A DNA stretch of 64,000 nt from contig OZ010794.1 of assembly GCA_963932465.1 (NCBI GenBank), positions 446,230,502 through 446,294,501 on the forward strand, written 5' to 3'. The notes under the pieces were generated by a model that saw only the letters and a list, made by a program, of their open reading frames with translations, was not told the origin of the DNA and made no database searches. The translations under genes and the position numbers were made by a program. Positions within the stretch are counted from its first letter, which is position 1. Every line of letters starts with the position of its first letter. The DNA comes from Maratus speciosus (lineage: Eukaryota; Arthropoda; Arachnida; Araneae; Salticidae). Below are positions 55,186 through 64,000 of this stretch, one piece after another.

Positions 55186-57946
55186 TATTTCTCATTGTCT
55201 CTGCTGAATAATTTTAAAGACTTTTCAATCGGCGAGTATTGAGATTTACTATTATGTCTACAACAAATGTATTTCATTTTGTACCAAAACATTGTCGTTA
55301 AAATGAGCCAATTTGCTGTGGGTTCCGATATTATAAATTTTTTTTTTTTTCAAAATCGCCAACTAAGCGCATGACATGTTAAGTGTCTCTTGGCACTGCA
55401 GTAAACATTTCCATGTTTTATTCAGCGAAAAATGAAGTTATAACTTAATTTTACTTGATAATAAAAAATACTTCCACCTTCAAAAAATAGTAAATTAAAA
55501 TTTTTTGCAGTGTTACGAATAAATAATAATTAAAGCCAAAAGAAATTCGCGTTCAATAAATATCAAGCCCCAAAGTTTGGCATCGTTTGCAATAAAATTT
55601 GGTACTTTTCTTTTCCACTACAGGCGCCTTGGCGTTTTTTTAAAAGCTTGGCGCTATTCGGGCATCAGAAAGTGAAATTTATTGCCAATTGATATAAACA
55701 GTTAAGAAAACAAACTTGATGAAATTTTTTGTTTGTTTATATATGTATATTATAAATGTTTTTTATATACAAATTTTTTCTGTTTCTAATCAAAATTAGA
55801 TAAATTGCATCTTTATGTTAAATAAATTGTATAAACAGAAAAAAATCCTTGTTTATATGAAATGAAACAGTGAATAGGTTGCCAGAAAATATGTTTCCAA
55901 ATTTTCTCTTCGCCAAGGCTATTTTCTCTGTTTCGCCAAGATCCCTATACTGTAAATTACCAAAAAAAAATTTGCACATTTAGGATTGAAATAAATGGCG
56001 CAATAGCATACAATTTGGTATGGTGTTGGTATAACGTAAAAATAGGAAAAGGTCGCCAGAAAGTTTTCTTTCAAATCACGCCAATTCTGTGTTATTTCGG
56101 TTATAGAATAGCTCCGCTTTAAAAACACAGAATCAGTTTAAACCTTTTCCTAAGTTAATTATGCGCCAAACCACGCCAGGTAACATACGCCAATTGTCAG
56201 TAGACTCAATTATTTAACTTATCGGTACCAAATATGCCAATTGTCTATGGATTCGATAACGTAATTTATCTCCTTAATTTATGCATACTTTACAAACTAC
56301 ATCTACTTTCCAATTTTCCTGATTTTAAGATCAATGGGCACTGATAGATGTTAAAAAGCTTGGCGCAATTCGGGCTTAAGAAAGTGAGATTTGTGGCCAA
56401 ATGATATGAACAGCTATAAAAAAAAATAAAATGAACTTTAAGCTTTTTAAAATATGTATTCACATATATATTCCTACATAAATTTTTATTTATCAATATT
56501 AATATTTTTGTTATTTATATACAATTTACTTCTGTTTTTATATAAAAAAGAGATAAATGTATTCTTTATAGTAAATAAATTATCTAATTACTAAACAGAA
56601 AATATGGATGAAAACTTTCCTTGTCTCGCCAAGCCCATTTTTTTTCCAACTCGCAGCTATATTGGAAAATTACAGAATTTAACCCATTGCTCTATGACTA
56701 AACAGTGTCGAACAATATATTATATACTAAAACTATCTCTGAAAGATTGTCAAACTAATAATGCAAATTCTATCAAAAACCGTTTATTTTAATTTTTAAA
56801 AAGGCTATTGTGATAATTGCGTACATCCGACTACAGAATTTTCCCAAAAACGGTATGGCTGAACAATATAGAAGGGCATGTTTTATACTGAAAACGCCCC
56901 TGGAAAATTATCTAATTAACAGTCCAAGTTACATCGAAATACATTGGGCAGAATCATTTGAAGAGGCTAATTTTCCATTATCAGGTTCATCTCATTAAAG
57001 ATCTTTAAACCATAATTCAATACCAAGAAACGTAGAACGACGTGTTATGTACTAAAAAATTCCCCGAAAAATTACCTATCTAACAGTGTACATTCAGCAG
57101 AATTCGAGTTATAAACAGCGGGAATGAAATTTCCATTTGAATTATATATATATATATCAGTAGAATTGGGTATTTCCAGAAAATGCTGTCGTTTATTGAG
57201 AAATAACCAATATTGTGAACGTCGCTCAAACCGATGGCACGCTCATGCATTTTTGGCTTAAAATTAAATCGTTTGGCGATAAAATGAAATCGCAAAAAAC
57301 ATACAATATGTAACTCACAAGTATCGTCATTTTTATAATTATATCTGCTAGTTTCTTCTGTATGTCACATGATGGTCGAGTTAAATAAAAATAAAAAGTA
57401 AATTTAAAAGAAATCAAAAACAAAAACAAAATTGTCACTCAGATATTATTTTATAAAATTTTCTGATGCATTTTATTTAACCGGACGCAAGAGATAAATT
57501 GCCAAATATAGTTTAAAACTGCAATCTTTCATATTGAATAAATTTTTAAGCATTACGAACATTCTCTTTCATGTTTAAATTCGATAATTTCGTTTTCCAA
57601 TATTACCACTCGTCAATTTTTTTTTTCATTTTCTCTCTTCTTTTCTTTTTTTTTTTCCTTTTAAATAAAATTAGTAACAGTTTTTTTCCGCGATGTACAG
57701 CCATTTCAATTCATTTATCAAAAAATTCATCGCCAATAAAATAATGGTAACCCTTTCGCCCAAAATAACAGAACTTTCCATCATAATTCTATAACTAACC
57801 TACGTAGAACGATGTGTTATACCTAAAAACCTTCCCTGAAACAATAACTATCTAACAGTATAAGTTCCGTCAAAATCCATGCAGTAGAATTCGAAATCTA
57901 GGCGTTCGGAACGAAATTTTCGTTTGGATTTTATATATATAATAGA

Positions 57947-58365
57947 TTTAATAGATATAATAGATAATAGATTATGTGTTATGAACTATCTCAAAGTTTA
58001 AAACAGATCGCATTGTTAGATTTCCTAATTTTAACAATATCGCGTTATGTTAGTTCCACATTCCACCACCAGGGAGCGCACTCTATTCTTAACGAAAGCG
58101 TATCTGAACGAAACTCCTTCATGCAACCTTTCCGTAGATACATGAATCGGGAGGGTGGCGGTCTTAACCAATAATTTAAGATAATTGCTGAAATTACTAC
58201 GAAAAATATTTTAAAGGGGCACTACGGGGGCCCCTAATAGAGTTAGAGGAAATTGGAAGACGGCAAAATAATCGCGGGGAAAAGTTGGCTTGGGTGCTTT
58301 GGAGCTACTTTTGGCGCGAGATCTAAGCTCTACGACCAATAGAAGCCCAGATATTTAAGGAAATA
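57947..58365. other. Unique segment between repeat copies, locally GC-richer
   Basis: Contains CCACCACCAGGGAGCGCACT, GGGCACTACGGGGGCCCCTA and GGCGCGAGATCTAAGC. A 66-codon plus ORF (57974-58174) ends in MNREGGGLNQ, but no domain is recognised. It has no partner in the window. It could be a fragment of a short interspersed element or of a gene; no A/B box pair is evident. Confidence 0.35.
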
Positions 58366-58559
58366 TGAAGTAACAAAGTCCAAAATAATAGAATTTTCCG
58401 TAATAATTCTATAACTAATCTAGGTAGAATGGTGTGTTATAGCTTAAAACCTTCCCTGGAACGATACCTATCTAACGGTATAAGTTACGTAAAAATCCAT
58501 GCGGTAGAACTCGAAATCTCGGCGTTCGGAACGAAATTTCCATTTTGATTTTATATATA
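58366..58559 (+). repeat. Third, partial copy of the 4.5-kb unit (last ~190 bp only)
   Basis: GTCCAAAATAATAGAATTTT to GCGTTCGGAACGAAATTTCC and TTTTATATATA. It matches 52470-52650 and 57760-57945, and is followed directly by the CTAG head of family F. Confidence 0.72.
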
Positions 58560-60235
58560 CTAGGGGATCGTACCCGGGCTTCCCGGGTTAAAGAATATAG
58601 GTGAAATCATTTTTTTAAATTGAAAACTAATAATTTTTTTATATTCAATAATATTTTTAGATTGACAACTTACATTAAAAAAAGCATTTTTCATAAGGAA
58701 AATACGAATTATACAATCAAATAAATTTTTGAAATTTATCAAAAGCGATATTTTCTTATTAGCCGCATGCTAAGAGTTATTTGCCAAGATTTTGCTACTT
58801 ATGGCATCCTTTTATATTCTGATAATTTCAGAGCTTATACCTGTCTGGTAAATTTGTGTTTTATTTATATTATTTTATTTATTTATTCATGGGAAATTTT
58901 TTTAATGGATATTAGCCGTAAGAAAATGGTGAACTCTGTATTTTGTTTTATGGGCAAACGGATTAAACTTTCGTAATCGAGCTCCGCGCGATGTAGCTAA
59001 ATTAAAAAATATTTCATGCTTAAAAATTGTTTTTAAAACCATAGACAATCAGTAAACTGAGATGGACTTTGCAGTTATTCCATTAAAAAAAAATCCTATT
59101 TGGTGATTTATAAATATGTTAAATTTGTGTTTTTTCAATATTATTCTTTTATTTGTTTATAAAAGAAGTATTAATTTCGTTAATTTGTCTTTCACAAATA
59201 TGTTAGATTGGTGGGTTTTTTAATATTATTCTTTTATTTGTTTATAAAGGAAGTATTAATTTCGTTATGCAAAAATAGTCAGAAACAAATGCTGAAAAAT
59301 GTTTGTTGCTTTATGTGCAAAATGTTTATTATTATTATGTATTGAAACCGGCACGTGATAAGATAAACTTTAAAAAAATCATGCTTAAAAATTATTTTAG
59401 AAAATATAATCCACCAGTCAATTAAGATAAAGTTTTTAAACAAATTGCATTTGAAAAAAAAATTTTTCTCTATGCGACGAAAATTGAAAATATAACGATG
59501 GTCAGAATATTGAAAAATATACTTTATAAAGATACTCTAAATTTTTGTAAAACATTGCGTTTTATCAGTGTGTGATTTCAATTACATTATTTTTAAATGT
59601 GAAGCATTTTAACCTGTGAAGAATTTCAAAGCAGCTGGGCTGTGAAAATGACGCACTTCTACAAAACATAATTCAGGTTTAAGGAATAAAATACACGCTT
59701 TTTTTATAAAATAACGTCTTTTGCATCCGGTAAAGCAATCCACTTTTACAATCCAGTTTTAAACTTCGTCTATAGAAAAGTGTGCATATGACGTCATTAT
59801 CACAGAATAACAGACAATATTCTTGACATAGGCCATATTTTAATTTCAACTTCTTTTTTTTTAGGTTTTATAAGAAAATGGCAACAAAAAGATACAGCAT
59901 CTCTTATTTTCGACTATTTTCCGTTTACTTTCAATGACTTTCAATGAAATGAGGTACTTTTGTTGCCACGATAAGAAAAATGGCATTAAAAACTACAAAA
60001 AAATTAATATCTCGAAAATAAATTGAGATACAGTTTTCAAACAAATTGCATTTAAAATAGCATTTTTTTCCTTATACGACGGTGTAAAATTTTAAAATGT
60101 ACGATGTTTAGAAGTTTAAAAATTTGCAGTAGAGAAAATTGCAAAGCCAAAATTTTATTTCAAATTTCAAAGTGTTGCCATTCGCAAAATGACGTATGCG
60201 TTACGCACAGATATGTTTGTCCTTTATAATATAGA
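58560..60235 (+). repeat. Family F element, full-length copy F1
   Basis: Head CTAGGGGATCGTACCCGGGC TTCCCGGGT (hairpin), tail CGTTACGCACAGATATGTTT and CCTTTATAATATAGA. About 1.68 kb, with no believable ORF. Internal direct duplication of the TATTATTCTTTTATTTGTTT block near 59140 and 59225. Followed head-to-tail by F2. Confidence 0.72.
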
Positions 60236-61516
60236 CTAGGGAATCGTACCCGGGATTCCCGGGTTAAAGAATATAGGTGAATGTATTTTTATTTTAATTG
60301 AAAACTAATAATTTTTTTATATGCAATAAATTTTTTAGATTGCCCACTACATTAAAAAAAGTATTTTTCATATGGAAATACGAATTATACAATCAAATAA
60401 ATTTTTGAAATTTATCAAAAGCGATATTTTCTTATTAGCCGCATGGTAAGAGTTATTTGACCAAGATTTTGCTACTTATGGCATCCTTTTATATTCTGAT
60501 AATTTCAGAGCTTATACCTGTCTGGTAAATTTGTGTTTTATTTATATTATTTTATTTATTTATTCATGGGAAATTTTTTTAATGGATATTAGCCGTAAGA
60601 AAATGGTGAACTCTGTATTTTGTTTTAAGGGGAAATGGATTAATCTTTCGTAATCGAGCTCCGCGTGATATATATAAATTAAAAAATATTTCATGCTTTA
60701 AAATTGTTTTTAAAACTATAGACAATCAGTAAACTGAGATGAACTTTGCTAACAAATTCCATTTGAAAAAAAAAAATCCTATTTGGTGATCTGAAAATTT
60801 AAATTGTACGATTACAAATAAGTTAGATTTGTGTTTTTTCAATATTATTCTTTTATTTGTTTATAAAAGGAGTATTAATTTCTTTAATTTGTCTTTCACA
60901 AATATATTAGATTGGTGGGTTTTTTTATATTATTCTCTTATTTGTTTATAAAGGAAGTATTAATTTCATTATGCAAAAATAGTCAGAAAGAAATGCTGAA
61001 AAATGTTTGTTGCTTTATGTGCAAAATGTTTATTATTATTATGTATTGAAACCGGCACGTGAAAAAAAGAATCATGGGTACTTTTCGGTTAGTCGGGCGC
61101 CAGTGTTATATATACATATCTATATACATACATATATGTAAATATACATATATATTATATACATATACACATATTGTCCACACACATATATATATATGTA
61201 TATATACATACATTTATGCATACATATATATGTATATATAACACTGGCGCCCGGCTAACCGAAAAGTACCAAATCATGCTTAAACATTATCTTAGAAAAT
61301 ATAATACAACGGTCAATTAAGATACAGATTTTAAACAAATTTCATTTGAAAGTAAATTTTTTCCCTATGCGACGAAAATTGAAAATGTACGATGGTCAGA
61401 AGATTAAAAAATTGCAGTAGCAAAAATTTCAAGACAGAAATTTGATCGTGAAGTGTTGCCATTCGCAAAATGACGTCAGCGTTACGCACAGATACGCTTC
61501 TTCTTTATAATATAGA
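60236..61516 (+). repeat. Family F element, copy F2 (internally deleted, with MITE insertion)
   Basis: Head CTAGGGAATCGTACCCGGGA TTCCCGGGT, tail AGCGTTACGCACAGATACGC and TTTATAATATAGATAC. Relative to F1 it lacks the segment corresponding to about 59530-60100 and has gained the 194-bp MITE at 61077. Confidence 0.72.
61077..61270. mobile_element. 194-bp GGTAC-MITE family E with microsatellite core
   Basis: TIRs of about 42 bp: GGTACTTTTCGGTTAGTCGG GCGCCAGTG and, reversed, GGTACTTTTCGGTTAGCCGG GCGCCAGTG, with a single mismatch. The core is TA/CA microsatellite. Flanks GAATCATG (61069-61076) and AAATCATG (61271-61278) form an 8-bp duplication with one mismatch. The parallel site in F1 (about 59385-59400) is AAAAAAATCATGCTTAAAAA, without insertion. 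Confidence 0.85.
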
Positions 61517-62639
61517 TACTTAATCAGTAAAATATAATAAAGGTCAGTTATTAGGATGTGGTTATCAATTGAGGCTCTTATGATTGATATTCCTGAATGA
61601 AAAACAGCAATTTTCACCTTCACAAAATTTGCATGCGTACTTCTCATTCATCATTTAAAAAAAAAAATTGTACTTTGTTTGATCATTTAAAAATCATTTT
61701 AACTCAAAACTTGAAGTCAAGATTGTGATCAACATCTTTTATGTGAACAGACGCACTCTTTACTTGAGATTCTAATAGCAATTCCGGAGAGTAAAAATTT
61801 CCGTTATTTATGGTTTTTAGACGCATTTGTGTCAAAATGTTTAGTTTTATCTAAGAAAATGATCGTTTTCTTTTAAATATGACTTCATTTTCACTTAAAT
61901 AAGCATTTCGCCTAGTGTCTGAAATTTAGTATCAGTACACATGCAGAAGGAAAAACAATATAGAAAATTTATGAGGAAAAATACGTGTTTTCAAAAGCAG
62001 TATGTTACTTTGCGTTATTATGCCCCTAATATAATATTCTGCTCCTAATGGGATATTGTGACACTACACTCTATACAACAATTTTTATCAACAATTTTGA
62101 ATTTTTATCAGAAAATAGCATGAATAAAGATAAAAATACCTCATTATTTCTCTCTTGTCTGCAATAATGAAAGGTATCTAATTTTCACCATTTTGAAGCA
62201 ATTTCATAAAATGCTTTTAAAATTAAAATATAAAAGTGAGATATTTAAAAATCAAACAGACAAATAAAGAAACAAATAGTGCCACATCTACAAATGAAGA
62301 GCTTTCAGTTTAAAAAAATATATATATATATTAGTAAAATTGGTTCAGCAGAAAGATCCGGGCAGATGACTAAAAAACACTTGTATTCTTGATATAGATT
62401 ATATAAAATTAGGAAAAATTAAATTAAGCAAATTATGTTATTTTGATATAATTATAGTAGAATGTCCTAAAAAATAGCATTAAAATTTTATTATTCAAGA
62501 GAATTTTGGACAAAACTTCAAGAACATATTATTTTAAACTACGAATTATTTGGTTGCTTGTCTGACTCGGCGAAGCAAATCCATCCAGGCGAGAATCATC
62601 AATTTCTGTAATATAAATCGCTATTATTTGCATGTCACC
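61517..62639. other. AT-rich spacer, nothing recognised
   Basis: No gene or repeat boundary. The 72-codon minus ORF at 61429-61647 overlaps the family F2 end and is not convincing. Confidence 0.45.
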
Positions 62640-63240
62640 TCTCTTTTATAAAGATACTCTAAATTTTTGTAAAACATTGCGTTTTATCAGTGCGTGATTT
62701 CGATTACATTATTTTCAAATTGAAGCATTTTAACCTGTGAAGAATTTCAAAGCAGCTCGGCTGTGAAAATGACGCACTTCTAAAAAACATAATTCAGGTT
62801 TAAGAATTAAAATACACGCTTTTTTATAATATGACGTCATTTGAATCTAAACTTCGTCTATGGAAAAGTATGCATATGACGTCATTATCACGGAATAACA
62901 GACAATATTCTTGACATAGCCCACATTTTAATTTCAACTTTTTTTTCGGGTTTTATGTGAAAATGGCAACATAAATATACAGTATCTCCTATTTTCGACA
63001 ATTTTCCGTTTACTTTCAAAGATTTTCAATAGAAATGGGGTACTTTTGTTGCCACGATAAGAAAAATGGTATTAAAAACTACAAAAAAATTAATATCTCA
63101 AAAATAAATTGAGGTACAGCTTTCAAACAAATTGCATTTAAAAGAGCATTTTTTTCCTTATACGACGGTGTAAAAATTTAAAATGTGCGATGTTTAGAAG
63201 TTTAAAAATTTGCAGTAGAGAAAATTGGAAAAGCACACTG
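62640..63240 (+). repeat. Family F internal and 3' fragment
   Basis: TATAAAGATACTCTAAATTT, TTTTATCAGTGCGTGATTTC, GTATGCATATGACGTCATTA and ACAAATTGCATTTAAAAGAG match F1 from 59525 to 60150. It stops before the F tail. Confidence 0.72.
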
Positions 63241-64000
63241 GATAGATAAATTTTAAAATAATTCATGCTTGAAAATCTATATATTTTATGCTATCGTAGG
63301 TGGCACAGAAATCGCGATTATTTGTTAATTGTTTAATGGCAACACCTGAATGTAACGCACCTCATTGTTTATTGTGTAATATTTTTAAAAAGGGAATAAC
63401 AATAAATAAAAAAAAGTTTAATTAATAACTATAGAACAAAACAATTTATATAATTAAAAAATAAATAAATAAAAGTAAATAAACAATTTATTAATAAATA
63501 AACAACAACATCCGGGATACCATATCAAGCAAAATAACGACACTTTGGCGCCAGTTAAGTACCCCTGTGCGTATATGACACTGGCGTCAGAAAAAAGTCG
63601 CGCCAACGTAGTGCGTATATGACACATGTGCCGTCTTTTATTCATCTAATTTAAAATACAACAAATAAATAGATAAATGAAGGTACTTTTCCAGTATAGG
63701 TACTTGGCGAAATAGAGAAAAGGTCCATGGCGAGAAAAGAAATTTGGCAACGTATTTTCTGGCAACCTATTTCATCAAAATATTTTTTTCGAATAATACT
63801 ACATAAAAGTTGCTAAGATCGCAAAAAGTTCGTACTTTCATATTAGCTGGGCGCAATTATCGCCAATAGCATTTTTTAACTCGCCAGCAGAATTTTTTAT
63901 TTTTCGAGGTGTAAATTAAAACAATGCTTTGATGTTGAAATTAAATGGTTTATGGTATTTATTCTTTTCTTTTCTTTTTCCTTTTTTAAAGATTTTTTTT
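63241..64000 (-). repeat. Family D and CGCCAA-rich repeats, inverted relative to 45-46 kb
   Basis: 63410-63660 is the reverse of 45060-45385 (AACATCCGGGATACCATATC, TTTGGCGCCAGTTAAGTACC). 63665-63770 is the reverse of the 50255-50345 block (GGTACTTTTCCAGTATAGG, GGCGAAATAGAGAAAAGG). 63780-63990 is the reverse of 45840-46010. The window ends inside this block. Confidence 0.6.

Larger units (their letters stand above)
52654..57946 (+). repeat. 4.5-kb non-coding repeat unit, copy 2 (with Tc1 insertion)
   Basis: Matches copy 1 from CTAGCAGGCTATGCCCGCTA to the TTTGGATTTTATATATATAA end, in the same order. The differences are the Tc1 element at 53775-55185, no GGTAC MITE and no 51617-51803 segment. 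The two copies differ by many substitutions and small indels, so the duplication is not recent. Confidence 0.75.

Noticed and set aside
1..64000. tRNA, rRNA and hammerhead ribozyme motifs
   Set aside because: No paired A/B boxes with a cloverleaf and no CTGATGA...GAAA core with matching stems were found by eye. A covariance-model search would be decisive.

Overview
This is an AT-rich (roughly 70% A+T by eye) animal nuclear sequence, most likely from an arthropod. A spider or other chelicerate is my best guess. The evidence is an intron-split gene with canonical GT..AG junctions, kilobase-scale introns full of DNA transposons, and a decayed Tcb2-type Tc1 transposase of a kind I associate with spider genomes. 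The assignment is inference. I see no bacterial operon, CRISPR array, tRNA or rRNA.

Only one protein-coding gene can be assembled with confidence. It lies on the + strand and encodes a small tandem doublecortin-domain protein of 300 residues, in four coding exons: 9466-9920, 13770-14031, 19937-20054 and 28477-28544. All three junctions keep the reading frame and both DCX domains are recognisable. A diverged array of about 125-bp tandem repeats ends about 30 bp before the start codon. The introns hold many foldback or terminal-inverted-repeat (TIR) elements. One candidate exon on the opposite strand lies in intron 3 (26571-26822) and is weakly supported.

Region by region: 1-9.4 kb has a family A repeat copy, a pogo/Tigger-like element (2281-3229) with a transposase C-terminal fragment, a 2.5-kb array of about 450-bp units (4355-6860) and the 125-bp array. 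From 9.4 to 28.6 kb is the DCX gene. From 29.7 to 31.8 kb is a nested inverted pair of family F repeats. From 32.3 to 42.2 kb are solo repeats and two adjacent foldback elements of about 2.7-2.9 kb (family B), each centred on CGG trinucleotide repeats. From 42.8 to 47.3 kb is a second pogo/Tigger-like element that has been a landing pad for several others. From 48.2 to 57.9 kb is a head-to-tail duplication of a 4.5-kb non-coding unit built partly of 164-bp monomers; the second unit was hit by a Tc1 element. From 58.6 to 61.5 kb are two head-to-tail family F elements, and the rest is repeat debris.

The most informative feature is that many insertions can be dated and delimited from within the window. 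A duplicated neighbour preserves the empty site for five of them (18606, 29882, 49862, 53775, 61077). This defines short DNA transposons that begin GGTAC, end GTACC and make 8-bp target duplications, a 167-bp element with a 6-bp duplication, a TTAA-site element and a TA-site Tc1 element. I found no multi-gene system; the novelty here is in the repeat families and their architecture.
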